Origin: Branchiostoma floridae
Lineage: Eukaryota > Chordata > Leptocardii > Amphioxiformes > Branchiostomatidae
Assembly (NCBI RefSeq): GCF_000003815.2
Contig: NC_049990.1
Location: forward strand, 5,713,451 to 5,777,450
Length of the DNA stretch: 64,000 bases
Reading direction: 5' to 3'
Shown: in pieces, positions 11,199-20,165 of the stretch
Position numbering within the stretch: the stretch's first letter is position 1
Layout: each line of letters begins with the position of its first letter
The notes under the pieces: model-generated
Told to the model about the DNA's origin: nothing
What the model saw: the letters and a program-made list of their open reading frames with translations, nothing else
The model's database searches: none
Program-made: the position numbers and the translations under genes

Positions 11199-12521
11199 AT
11201 GTCACCAAATGCAGCATCAAATTTAAATGATAAAAAAGTGCAAGGTCTTGCAATCCAAAGCGCAATATGCAAGGACAAACAAGAAAAACAAACCTATCAA
11301 CAGAAGACAGAGAGTCTTGCAGAACAAAGAACATCATACAAAGCAAAGAAAGCAAATGAGACCTGTGAGCAAAAAGCAGCACAGCAAAGAGCATCATATA
11401 AAGCAAAACGAGCAAATGAGACCCCTGAGGAAAAAGATGAAAGACTTGCAAAACGAAGAACATCATACAAAGCAAAACAAGCAAATGAGACCCGTGAGCA
11501 AAAAGATGAAAGACTTGCAAAACGAAGAGCTTCATACAAAGCAAAACAGGCAGATGAGACAACTGAGCAAAAAGCAGATAGACTTGCACAGGAAAGAGCA
11601 AAACGAGCAAATGAGACCCCTGAGCAAAAAGACGATAGACTTGCAAAACGAAGAGCATCATACAAAGCAAAACAAGCAAATGAGACCCCTGAGCAAAAAG
11701 CCGAAAGACTTGCAAAACAAAGGACATCACGCAAAGCTAGCAAAGCAAAAAGAGCTGAACAAGAATCTTCACAAGAAAAAACGCAACGACAGAGGAAAAA
11801 CTGTGATAGAGTGAGAAAAACATTGGCTACAAAATATGTTAGAGAACATAGCATAGACTATACCAGTGAACAATACAAATCAGACTTTCCTGCATTTCAT
11901 TGCTATATAAAACAGCAGCCAAAGTACTACTGTAGCATATGTAGACAATTGTTATTTCATGACCAAGTGCGAAACTGCAACAATGCTGTCATAGACAAAA
12001 TAGTCAATGATATTTCTGGTCAACATCATCTCTGTTCAAAGTGTTTGATTTGTCTTGAAAAAGACAAACCCATACCCAATGCTTGGACTAACAATATGGA
12101 TCCAGGTGACATTCCATCATGCCTGAAACAACTCAGTAGAATGGAAACAAGACTTGTCAGTTTGAAATACACCTTCATCAAGTTAATTGTATTACCAGGT
12201 GGACAATTTGGTGAACAAGGTCAAGCCATAAGTTTCCCTACCAACATTGAAACTACTTGCCAACTGTTACCACATAGCCAAGATACAGCTGGGCTAGTAA
12301 TAGTACACCCTTGTCAGACAAATGAAAGTAAAACACAAAGAACAGACCCACAACACATTGTACGATTTTCCAAAATGCATGAAGCTCTTACATGGCTGGT
12401 AACGCATAATCATCTATATTCACATGTGAACATAGCTACCTTTGAAAACTGGGTAAAAAAGTCAAGTGAATTCAATCCAATGATAATTAAGATTCAGACA
12501 TCCCTATTACGGACGTGGTAG
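11199..12521 (+). CDS. Helitron-like DUF6570 protein with 23-residue repeats, N-terminal part
   Basis: Role: most likely the front part of a Helitron-type transposon protein; the domain's biochemical activity is not known to me. Seen: from the first in-frame ATG after the gap the frame gives 440 residues. Residues ~30-185 form six to seven tandem copies of a charged 23-residue unit (type ANETPEQKDERLAKRRASYK), predicted helical. Next comes a Cys-rich block: C245-x2-C248, then C279-x2-C282-x2-C285, a probable zinc site. Residues ~300-420 carry the PxGGQ-type motif (GGQ at 334-336), an SFPTNI segment and a TWLVTHNHLYSHVNI end. This order matches my recollection of DUF6570, which precedes the Helitron replication/helicase domains. 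Odd: the frame stops at 12521, and no helicase follows, so the copy is truncated or has lost its 3' part. The frame is open back to the gap edge (11145), so the true start may lie in the gap or in another exon. The 23-residue period also recalls STPR DNA-binding repeats. Confidence 0.62.
   Translation: MSPNAASNLNDKKVQGLAIQSAICKDKQEKQTYQQKTESLAEQRTSYKAKKANETCEQKAAQQRASYKAKRANETPEEKDERLAKRRTSYKAKQANETREQKDERLAKRRASYKAKQADETTEQKADRLAQERAKRANETPEQKDDRLAKRRASYKAKQANETPEQKAERLAKQRTSRKASKAKRAEQESSQEKTQRQRKNCDRVRKTLATKYVREHSIDYTSEQYKSDFPAFHCYIKQQPKYYCSICRQLLFHDQVRNCNNAVIDKIVNDISGQHHLCSKCLICLEKDKPIPNAWTNNMDPGDIPSCLKQLSRMETRLVSLKYTFIKLIVLPGGQFGEQGQAISFPTNIETTCQLLPHSQDTAGLVIVHPCQTNESKTQRTDPQHIVRFSKMHEALTWLVTHNHLYSHVNIATFENWVKKSSEFNPMIIKIQTSLLRTW
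11289..11745 (+). repeat. In-frame 69-bp coding repeats (23 aa)
   Basis: GCAAATGAGACCCCTGAG opens each 69-bp unit. Two units are shortened in frame, by 3 and 4 codons. The array runs from a diverged first copy (~11289) to a degenerate last one (~11745). Frame-preserving indels suggest past selection on the protein. Confidence 0.85.
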
Positions 12522-12530
12522 AAAGCAACA

Positions 12531-12714
12531 CGCCAATTTGATCGTTGATTGGCGGAGAATCGCAGACTGGTTTCTGATTGGTTATACAAGTTGTCTGGTA
12601 GGATCCCCCAGACACGTATAAATATCTTCAGCACGATAATTTTCATATCCAAACGATTCAGAAGCTTGAGAAGTATTGACCGTCCATAATCTGTTCATTA
12701 CATATTCGTACCAT
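12531..12714 (+). promoter_or_regulatory. Promoter-like block: CCAAT boxes and TATA box
   Basis: CGCCAAT (12531-12537) and ATTGGCG (12548-12554) form an inverted pair. A further reverse CCAAT lies at 12577-12581, and TATAAATA at 12617-12624. An ATG follows at 12714 and opens a 70-codon frame that I cannot assign. Paired CCAAT boxes upstream of TATA recall histone-type promoters, but no histone follows. Confidence 0.35.
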
Positions 12715-13040
12715 GTCTGCCTGTGAAATTTCTGTCACGAAGAAAGAACGACAATGCACATCCGGGACCTCTTCCCGCCTTTGGCTGTGGTCTCGCACCG
12801 GAGTTTCTTTTACGATTTTTATATCCGGCACACAGCGCACACAAGGGATACAATTCCGCCCACAAAAGTACGCCGGAAAATCCAATTATACCAGTGAACA
12901 AAGGTTTCCAGCCAACTTCCCATAGATTTTAGATATAAACTTCTAGTTTAATAATGATGCACATTTTACTGGAACACAACATGAAATTTTGAGGTAGTCC
13001 TTCCAAATGCGCCCCGGCCAGCTTTTTTTAAAAGCTTTCT
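12715..13040. other. Unassigned sequence after the promoter-like block
   Basis: Two overlapping + strand frames of ~70 codons (starting 12713 and 12723) reach about 12930. Neither resembles a known family, and they shadow each other. Confidence 0.3.
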
Positions 13041-13690
13041 TGTTGCGCTACTCGCATTAGATGTCACCGGAAGAGGAGGTACTCAAAAATACTCCTGCTC
13101 TAACATTGAGTGTCTTTAAGTAGGATATCTGCTCTAGAACTTCTTTACATCACCTGTAGCAGTTCCTTACACCGGAAGGGAAGGTACTCTAAAATAGACA
13201 GAACCTTGACTTTAAAACATCATACTAGTCTTGGCTCCCGTTAATGATGCAAAAGTCAAAACGGTTTTACATTCAAAAAGGGTACCTACTCGAGAATTTT
13301 TTTTATTTCACCTGTAGCAGTTCCTTACACCGGAAGGACAGATACTCCAAAATAGACAGAACCTTGACTTTAAAACATCATACTAGTCTTGGCCCCCGTT
13401 AATAATGCAAAAGTCAAAACGGTTTTACATCGAGTACCCTTTAAGAAGGGTACCTACTCTAGAAGTTCGTAGCAGTTCCTTACACCGGAAGGGGAGGTGC
13501 TCCAAAATAGACAAAAATAATTACTTTGGGCCCATCCTAGTCTTAGCCTGTTCATGATGCAAAATTCAAAACGGTTTTACATTGAGTTCCCACTCTAGAA
13601 CTCTAGGAGACCCACTCTAGAATTTCTTTATACTTTATTTCACCTGTAGCAGTTCCTTACACCGGAAGGGGAGGTACCCAATGGCGCTCG
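13041..13690. repeat. Satellite-like tandem array, four ~150-185-bp units
   Basis: CAGTTCCTTACACCGGAAG recurs at about 13160, 13319, 13465 and 13650. Each is followed by AAAATAGACAGAACCTTGAC, CATCATACTAGTCTTGGC and a GATGCAAAAGTCAAAACGG block. A related monomer is found inside a MITE at 15458-15590. Confidence 0.85.
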
Positions 13691-13816
13691 TTAATTTCCT
13701 ATAACCCCCCATCGCCCCGTCAGGCCGCTATTCATTTTCACCTGCTCGTACGAAGATAAAGGTGCTAGTCTGGTGGGAACGGTCCCATTTATTTCCTTCT
13801 GCAGGTTTCAGGAGAG

Positions 13817-14025
13817 TAGCCTCCATAGCAGGCTCTCTTGTGCGTTTTTTGGCTCATCATACACTTTTGCTGGCCATTTCTTTTTGCTCTGGGTCGCTGA
13901 TTGTCGGCCCCTTGGACAGTAATCAGCAACGGCCGGGAATCAGCGACCCAGTACAAAAAGAAGTAGCCAACAAAAGTGTAATATGAGTAAAAAAAATGGC
14001 CCCAGAGAGCCTGCTATGGAGGCTA
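13817..14025. mobile_element. Fold-back element, ~95-bp arms
   Basis: The left arm starts TAGCCTCCATAGCAGGCTCT (13817) and the right arm ends with its complement at 14025. Arms of roughly 95 bp include CACTTTTGCTGGCC / GTAGCCAACAAAAGTG and GGGTCGCTGATT / AATCAGCGACCC, around a short centre near 13905-13935. The terminal TA-GCCTCC...GGAGGC-TA matches other MITEs in the window. Confidence 0.8.
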
Positions 14026-14029
14026 TGAG

Positions 14030-14720
14030 GAAAGCTTGTCGGTGTTTTTTCCCGCCATGCGCGCGTCCACCTGCCTGGCGCACGATAAGGGCCGCCTGTC
14101 CGCCGAGCCAAGTCTATTTCGTTAGTTAATTTCCTGTGGAGAAATAAAAAAAAGAGCCCTCATGCCGCGGCCCGCCTGCACCTGCGAGGGAGAAAACGAC
14201 ATCCTCGATGAAGACTAATTGGGGATGGAGGACCGGGCGCTTCCTTCATCAAGCTGGCGGATTAAAATGGCGGGCTTGTCATCGCCCCAAATTGGATGAG
14301 CTCCGTGGCCAGGAGGGCTGGTAATTAATTGCGCTCATCGATTCCGTCCGATGCGAGTGTCAATCATTTTCCCCGGCTCCTGGGTACCAGCCCGGCTGCA
14401 CTGGCCTTTGAAATTCCCCATTATGTCCGCGTATCCCGCAAATCATGGGGTTTGAAAGGGGTGGAATTTCTTTACATATGCTCGATTACAGCTCTTCTTA
14501 ATTGTCCATGAATACGCGACATGGACGAAGAATAGGCGCCTCTTTCATATCTTATTTGTGGTCATTATATAGCTGGCAGCGGGGCATTGTTGCGACTATG
14601 GCAATACAATAATTCCGGAATACATAATCTTTACGCGGAGTCATGCGAGCATGTATAATACAGGAGCGATGGGGCGCTATACCAGCCTTCCTCACGCGAT
14701 GGTTCATACACCGTGCGCGC
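14030..14720. promoter_or_regulatory. GC-rich noncoding stretch, candidate regulatory DNA
   Basis: GC-rich sequence at about 14150-14440 with interspersed homeodomain-type sites (GACTAATTGG, GGATTAAAATGG, GGTAATTAATTGCG, TCAATCATTT). No supported frame is present. The AT-richer part 14450-14720 shows nothing recognisable. This resembles conserved noncoding DNA near developmental genes, by inference only. Confidence 0.3.
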
Positions 14721-14722
14721 TT

Positions 14723-15146
14723 TAGGTGGACTCTCACTTCACTTGGGGCACTGGTGCGGCACTACGGGGTTCGTAGATGACTCAACGAATTTGATTAATC
14801 AGAGATAACGAACGAATTTTCTTCCGTTTTGTGTATCTGTATTTTGTTGTCTTCTAAGTCATACATTTACGTATTACGCAATATCTAATTTATTAAAAGT
14901 CGCGAAAATAACAAAACTGCGCTGCAGTGTAATCTCCAAGCAGATCCTACGGTAGCATAAGATAGTATCAAAAGCTGGCAGAGGAGTGTGTTTCGCTACC
15001 GGGGCAAATGGACACCTCTTGGCTGACTACACTCCTTGGCCAGTTTGGTACTATGTTCTACCATTCTAGGATCTGCTTGGAGATTACCACAGTGAACAAA
15101 CCCTGCAATGCCGCACCGGTGCCCCAAGTGCAATGAGAGTGCACCA
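14723..15146. mobile_element. Harbinger-like MITE carrying a nested MITE
   Basis: The left part starts AGGTGGACTCTCACTTCACT. The right part ends CCAAGTGCAATGAGAGTGCACC near 15145. The two halves are interrupted by the element at 14930-15086, so the host MITE is the older insertion. Confidence 0.8.
14930..15086. mobile_element. TA-flanked MITE (CTCCAAGCAG family), nested
   Basis: Inverted repeats ATCTCCAAGCAGATCCTACG and its complement are flanked by TA (14930-14931 and 15085-15086). The body is 14932-15084. Family members are at 18839, 19990, 34028 (half), 44758 and 49892. A TA target fits Tc1/mariner-like mobilisation. Confidence 0.85.
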
Positions 15147-15383
15147 AGAGTCGATATGAACACACCGACCGAAAATAGCTCTACCCAAACGCGCAAGCAG
15201 GAAATATTCCTCGGAGGCCGTTCGGTATGGATTTCTCCGATCCATAACTGCGCGCCCGTGAGATGTTTAAAGATTCATTCAAGTTCTCAGATCAGGCAGA
15301 AACTCGATCAACGACGATCACTTTTGATTAGTTCACCTGGAGGCGCGAGGCTTGGGGGTGGGGGGGTGGTGGGTGGTAGGGAA
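15147..15383. other. No gene seen
   Basis: Mixed-composition sequence ending in a G-rich low-complexity run (15350-15378). Confidence 0.4.
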
Positions 15384-15706
15384 GTCTCTACCAGACTCTC
15401 CTGTCCGGCCGAATAGGGGGCTTTGGCCAAGTTAGGAATAAAAGCCTAGTAGGAGGCAAACTCTTCAACTATTTCATTTCACATGGGGGGGGGGGGGGGA
15501 GTTACTCAATAATAGACCGAAACTTGACTTTGAACATCATACTAGTCTTAGGTTCTGTTCATGAGGCAAAAGTCAAAAACTTTTTTTTTTTCCTAGGAGT
15601 GTTGGCCGGTCTTAGGTCGCAAACTGTACTCCTCTGGCGTGTTTTGTGTCTTATTTGGCCATTTTTTTCTATTTTTCCAGCGATCTGTGGAGCCTGGTAG
15701 AGGCTA
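15384..15706. mobile_element. TA-flanked MITE (CTCTACCAGRC family), interrupted
   Basis: Left end GTCTCTACCAGACTCTCC, right end GCGATCTGTGGAGCCTGG then TAGAGGCTA. The middle matches the intact copy at 21833-22056 (GGAATAAAAGCCTAGTAGGA and AAACTGTACTCCTCTGG). A non-family segment at 15458-15590 splits it. Confidence 0.8.
15458..15590. repeat. Satellite monomer inserted in a MITE
   Basis: ATTTCATTTCAC, ACTCAATAATAGACCGAAAC, CATCATACTAGTCTTAGG and GAGGCAAAAGTCAAAAAC match the unit of the array at 13041-13690. A poly-G run and poly-T run border it. Confidence 0.75.
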
Positions 15707-15871
15707 GAACTTGGCGATGCACGCAGCGCCGCCCCCGGGTAAAATGTGATTATACCGCAAACTTCGTTTTGCCGCATAACTGCTAAGAAACGCGATAAAC
15801 CACTTTTATCCACAACAGAGAGGGTGGAAAATGACACCTGAGGCTCATTATACAGTCTAACATGACATAAA

Positions 15872-16012
15872 CGGACATTTTGATATTCGGACGTTTTTCA
15901 AACCAAACTGGACCATTTTCCGATATTCTGATGTTTTTCAAACAAAATTGGAACATTTTCCGATATTCTGATGTTTTTCAAAAAAAATTGGAACATTTTC
16001 CGATATTTTGAC
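15872..16012. repeat. 40-bp tandem repeat, ~3.5 units
   Basis: CGATATTCTGATGTTTTTCA followed by AAATTGGAACATTTTC repeats at offsets of 40 bp (about 15882, 15922 and 15962) and ends in a C run. Confidence 0.9.
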
Positions 16013-17240
16013 CCCCCCCCCAAGGACCAACGATCACATAAAGACCTACATAAAAGCAAATATATATTTATAAAGGGATATTTGAAGCTACAATTAGAAT
16101 AGATATTTGTTCATTCATGGTATGGAAAAAGGGTGATATATTATGACGAGAAAATATAGTGCTTCAATCATAGGAACAAGACTATAACGTGTACTTTCGC
16201 TTTTGAACTGCTAAAAACTTGTATCATGATCATTTCATGTCTAGTTCCTTTATGTCTTGTCAGCACATATTCACCAAAAATTGATTGAATTGATGACAAC
16301 GGACTCGTATTCAGACCTCACATAATTTGATCAAATCACGCTTATCAAACCATCCATTTCATAGTATCCGTGTATCGTATTACTGGGGGATGTTGTTACA
16401 TGCACCAACAACTCGGAAACGGTGATAGCATTTTAATAAGTTCACATGTTGCCCGACACAATACGTACATCTTATGATGACATTTACCTTGGACGCACCC
16501 ACACACGATTAATGATTGGTGCTAACGTCATAGTAAGATGTCAAGAAAAAAGTCATTCATACACTTATCATTGTGACATCATCTAGTCTTGGTCTTACAC
16601 TACTTATATTTACGACTAGAAAGGCAACAATTACAGGCAAATACATAATGTTTATCTTTCAAAAACACTGCTATGTTTATTCCTACTTAAAAATATTCAT
16701 ATATGTGGTGGCTAGACCTTCCAGCTCTGTCTTGCCACTTGCTACATAATGTAATCGAACACCACAGGGCGTCTGTGTAACTTCCAGTTACCATGGTTAC
16801 AGCTGTCTGGTACAGGGCCATTGCCCTTATTTAGAAGTGGAAGGAATAACGAAGCAATAAGAGTATATATTTCTCTTCCTTGAAGGTAAATATGACAAGT
16901 AGATACTCAAAGATATGAGTGAGTTTGTTGCCATCTTGATTCTATAGCAGTAATAGCTTTTATTGCACATTCATGCCCTACTGGGTTAAGTGCAGGCATA
17001 TAGAGACAAAGGGACGTAATACAGTACACATGTAGACATTGTGATGGTTTCTAAGACTTCCTTAAAACATGGGTTCTAAAACTATTCTAAAACATTTGTT
17101 CGGCTTATTCTCGTTTCTTAGTTATGTTCAAAATGTAGCTTGAGATGTGTTTGTATTATGTAGAGTGATCAAAACGCTTAAGAAAAAAATGAATTCTGTA
17201 AAAGTGAAGACAAAGTTGATGTATCAGTTGCAATAATTGT
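16013..17240. other. No gene seen; X-box-like palindrome at 16787
   Basis: AT-rich sequence without a credible frame. GTTACCATGGTTAC at 16787-16800 is one mismatch from the RFX X-box consensus. Confidence 0.4.
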
Positions 17241-17800
17241 TATGATGGGTTATTATGTGACAATAGCGGTATATAATTACTACAAACGTCGCGACACCGA
17301 CCCCCGTAGTCACTCATGTTCCGTCGCCATGTCCTTGAAGACGAATGAGCCCCCTAGGACACATCTCAACCTCAGAGTTTTATTTTCTTGTCAAACAAGA
17401 CGACAATTTATTTCATTTTCCCCCTTTCAGGCGCTGACAGTTAAAGTAGGGCCCCGGTTTGCGTTTCATTGTGCGATGCAAATTGAAAGAGTACGTGACG
17501 CATTATATTTCAATTAAATTAATTTCTTACCCAATGAAGACGGTGTAATAATACTCATTAGAGACGGCTTCGCTATCTCCCAACTGATTTCCCTCGGGCA
17601 AGCTCCGACATTTGCCGACGGCTTGCCGAAGGGGATCAATAGAATCGGCGTGGGCCCTCCATATTTAATGGCCGTGATGAGGGACCGGGGACCTGTTAGG
17701 AGCGGCAGGCTCCATCCATCATACGGGGCTGCGAGCGTGATGAGGCCGTAGGGACGCCAGACGCGGCCCGCTCATCGTCTGCTGCAGCAGTATCAAAAAA
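17241..17800. promoter_or_regulatory. GC-rich noncoding island with octamer site
   Basis: Repeat-free, GC-rich sequence with AT-rich homeodomain-like islands (CAATTAAATTAATTTC, TTTAATGGCC). A POU octamer ATGCAAAT is at 17476-17483. A 91-codon frame at 17242-17517 (+) has no recognisable domain. The downstream end (about 17779-17860) is duplicated at about 18032-18110. Confidence 0.35.
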
Positions 17801-17860
17801 CCATCAGCGACAATGTGGACAAATTAGTCTCATAGTCGGGTAATGGCCATGGGGAAGAGA
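17801..17860 (+). repeat. Long direct repeat, left copy
   Basis: CCATCAGCGACAATGTGGAC through GGTAATGGCCATGGGGAAGA recurs at 18051-18110 with a few differences. The similarity extends weakly ~20 bp further upstream. Confidence 0.85.
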
Positions 17861-18050
17861 GAAAGACTGGATGCAGCTACACAGCTACAGCACTCTTCAA
17901 AGTGGATGATGATGATGAGTATCTAACTCGGGATGAGTAACTATCTTGGGCACTGCTTTGGGGGTTCCTTTGGCCCTCTGTTTCGAGACTATACTTCCAT
18001 GGCTTAGAGACATTTACAACAGACAACACAAACTCTGCTGCAATATTAAA

Positions 18051-18110
18051 CCATCAACGACAATGTGGAAAAATTAGTGTCATAGTCGGGTAATGGCCAT
18101 GGGGAAGAGA
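18051..18110 (+). repeat. Long direct repeat, right copy
   Basis: Matches 17801-17860 at a 250-bp offset. It runs straight into a G-rich run (18111-18127). Confidence 0.85.
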
Positions 18111-18254
18111 CGGGGGGGGGGAGGGGGAATGTTGTTCAGAGAGAATTCGTGTTGGTAAAAGTAGTAAGTGATGAATGGGTAATAGATAGAGCAAGGGCCT
18201 TAAAATCGATTTTTAACCTCCTTGGATAGAGCGGAGCTTGGAACAAGGAATATG

Positions 18255-18395
18255 TAAGTCTCTACCAGGATCCACAGGTGACTGGAAAACAGTAGAAAAT
18301 GGCCAAATAAGACAAAGAACACGCCAGAGGAGTAAAATGGCAGAGGAGTACTGATCGCGACCTAAACTGTACTCCACGGCCATCTAATTAATACT
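18255..18395. mobile_element. CTCTACCAG-family MITE fragment
   Basis: AGTCTCTACCAGGATCCACA, AAATGGCCAAATAAGACA and CGCCAGAGGAGT match the left half of the family copy at 49583-49776. The right end is missing after about 18393. Confidence 0.7.
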
Positions 18396-18657
18396 AGTCT
18401 ATTCTAAAGTTTATGGTGACTACATAAGTATGGACGTAAATGTCGTATAGGCAAGATAAACTTGTCGGTCTGTTGTAATACATTCTCTATGTTGTAAAGT
18501 GTAAAAATAGGTTATGTCATCTGTTCAGTTCTGACGGACACCTGTTAGTAATGTTGGACATGTTACTCAGACGAGCATCGCGGCCATTTTCTCTCTCCTC
18601 CCCAACTTTCCCGCCAATTTCTCTCCGCTGATGGAGGTCAAAGGTGAGCGGCAGGGG
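18396..18657. promoter_or_regulatory. Noncoding; DR1-like nuclear receptor site
   Basis: AGGTCA-A-AGGTGA at 18635-18647 is a near-perfect DR1. It lies in C/T-rich sequence (18585-18630) just upstream of the duplicated 70-bp segment. Confidence 0.3.
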
Positions 18658-18727
18658 GTGATCTACCTGTCTGGGCGCGGCGCAGGCTCCTCTCTGTGTA
18701 AATTAGTTGGCAATCAATACTCAAGTG
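18658..18727 (+). repeat. 70-bp direct repeat flanking a TIR element, left
   Basis: GTGATCTACCTGTCTGGGCG onward matches 19161-19230 at 68 of 70 positions. The repeat abuts the inverted-repeat element on both sides. Confidence 0.9.
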
Positions 18728-18728
18728 T

Positions 18729-19160
18729 TAGCCTCCTTCACCGGCGTCTCTAGGGCCTCGGCGAAAGTTGTCTTTTTCTTTCTTTTTTTGGGGGGGGGGG
18801 GGGGCGTCGATTCGGTACAAGCTAGGGCGGGTACAAGCTAGTCTCCAAGCAGACCCTACGGTGCCTTGAAGATAGTATCAAAGCTGGCAAAGGAGTATAG
18901 CCGGCCAAAGGGAGTCAAACGTCCCTTGCCTTCTTTGATACTATTTCTAAGACACCGTAGGGTCTGCTTGGAGACTAGGTACAAGCCCCCCGGTATGTAT
19001 TCCTCTCCCGGCATTTTCCTTTCCCGGCATATTTTCCTTTCCCGTCGTATTCCCGGATAAAAATCGCGAATCGACGTCCACCCCCCATCCCCCACCCCAC
19101 CCCACAAAAAAAAAAAAAAAAATTTCGCCAAGGCCATAGAGACGCCGGTGAAGGAGGCTA
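18729..19160. mobile_element. TIR element with ~85-95-bp ends (TAGCCTCCTTCACC)
   Basis: Left end TAGCCTCCTTCACCGGCGTC, right end its complement (to 19160). The inverted repeat extends inward through a T/G-rich tract (left) and C/A-rich tract (right) to CGTCGATTCG / CGAATCGACG. A second MITE (18839-18977) is nested inside it. There is no coding sequence. Confidence 0.8.
18839..18977. mobile_element. TA-flanked CTCCAAGCAG-family MITE, nested
   Basis: GTCTCCAAGCAGACCCTACG and its complement enclose 18841-18975. TA flanks are at 18839-18840 and 18976-18977. The empty target would read GTACAAGCTAGGTACAAGC, itself a short direct repeat. Confidence 0.85.
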
Positions 19161-19230
19161 GTGATCTACCTGTCTGGGCGCGGCGCAGGCTCCTCTCTGT
19201 GTAAATTAGTTGGCAATCAATACCAAAGTG
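19161..19230 (+). repeat. 70-bp direct repeat flanking a TIR element, right
   Basis: Second copy of 18658-18727. It begins immediately after the terminal TA of the element. Confidence 0.9.
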
Positions 19231-19364
19231 GGAGTCTGGGTGATGAAGTCTCTCCGTGTGGCGGGTACTTCCCTCGCGGATCGATATCTGGGGAGGTGAG
19301 GTGGTGGGGAGCAATCTCGGAGAGATAGGTCGGCACTAGACGGGCGCAGAACTGCCATTGATGG

Positions 19365-19501
19365 TAGGCTCTGCCAGGCTCCACAGGTCACTGAAAAAAT
19401 AGTCGAAATTGGCCAAAAAGTACAGAAAACATGCCAGAGAAGTTAGATGGCCGAGCCTTTGGCTGAAAACTGTTACTCCTCGACCATCTAACTCCTCTGA
19501 A
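19365..19501. mobile_element. CTCTACCAG-family MITE, right end missing
   Basis: GGCTCTGCCAGGCTCCACAG, CCAGAGAAGTTAGATGGCCG and the inverse CCATCTAACTCCTCTG show the left half and centre of the family palindrome. Confidence 0.7.
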
Positions 19502-19734
19502 TGAACTTGTTGAAAGTTTGGCGAGTTGGAAAAGAGCAAGAAGTATCAGAATTGTGGTGGACATTGCGCCATGGCTCTCAAACGTCGAAAGGAAAAAAAA
19601 AGAGATGGAAACAATCTATTCGAGCTGTAGGTTTGATCCATTTACAGATATAGAGAGAGACAGACGTAGACAAGCAGATAAGAATACAGAGAGAGACATG
19701 TACACACGTACACACGCGCGCGGGCGTACGCACA

Positions 19735-19916
19735 TACAGTCAAACCTGTATTAGGGGCCACCTCTACAGAGGGGCCACCTGTCCATAGTGGCCACTTTTT
19801 GTCGGTCCCTTGGGTATTTTATCTACAAGTTGCCACCTCTATACAGAGGCCACCTGTCTATAGTGGCCAAATTTGTCCGGTCCCTTGAGTGGCCGCTATA
19901 GACAGGTTTGACTGTA
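19735..19916. mobile_element. CAGTCAAACCTG-type MITE
   Basis: Terminal repeats CAGTCAAACCTGTA / GACAGGTTTGACTG are flanked by TA. Internal units of the type GGCCACCTSTACAGAGGGGC are repeated twice. A longer relative is at 52618-53024. Confidence 0.85.
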
Positions 19917-19989
19917 TATACAAACACCCACCCGCACATACACCCACCTATAGACACGCACACACAAGCACGTACATACACCCGTACCC

Positions 19990-20128
19990 TAATCTCCAAC
20001 CAGATCCACGGTGCGTAATGTATAGTATCAAACTTCACGTAGGTGCCCGTTTGACTCCAATAGCCGGCTATACTCCCTGGCCAGCTTTGATACTATCTTA
20101 TGGCACCGTAGGATCTGCTTGGAGATTA
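19990..20128. mobile_element. TA-flanked CTCCAAGCAG-family MITE
   Basis: ATCTCCAACCAGATCCACGG at the left and GTAGGATCTGCTTGGAGAT at the right. TA flanks are at 19990-19991 and 20127-20128. Confidence 0.85.
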
Positions 20129-20165
20129 CATACACACACACCCCCCCCCCACACACACACATGCA

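Larger units (their letters stand above)
19660..20165. repeat. CA/ACAC-rich microsatellite tract hosting two MITEs
   Basis: Imperfect ACACAC, CACACG and GAGAGA runs lie at 19660-19735, 19917-19985 and 20129-20162. Two TA-flanked MITEs (19735-19916 and 19990-20128) interrupt the tract. Confidence 0.8.

Noticed and set aside
10296-11730. Very long open frames on both strands spanning the second gap
   Set aside because: Most of their length is undetermined bases; the visible ends are minisatellite sequence or the antisense of the 69-bp coding repeats.
11227-11854. Overlapping + frame (11227-11814) and minus frame (11297-11854)
   Set aside because: They are shadows of the 23-residue coding repeat; a 69-bp unit keeps all frames open. 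Only the 11199-12521 frame continues into a recognisable non-repeat domain.
12713-12932. ~70-codon frames downstream of the promoter-like block as a histone or other gene
   Set aside because: Neither frame resembles a histone or another known protein, and the two frames overlap.
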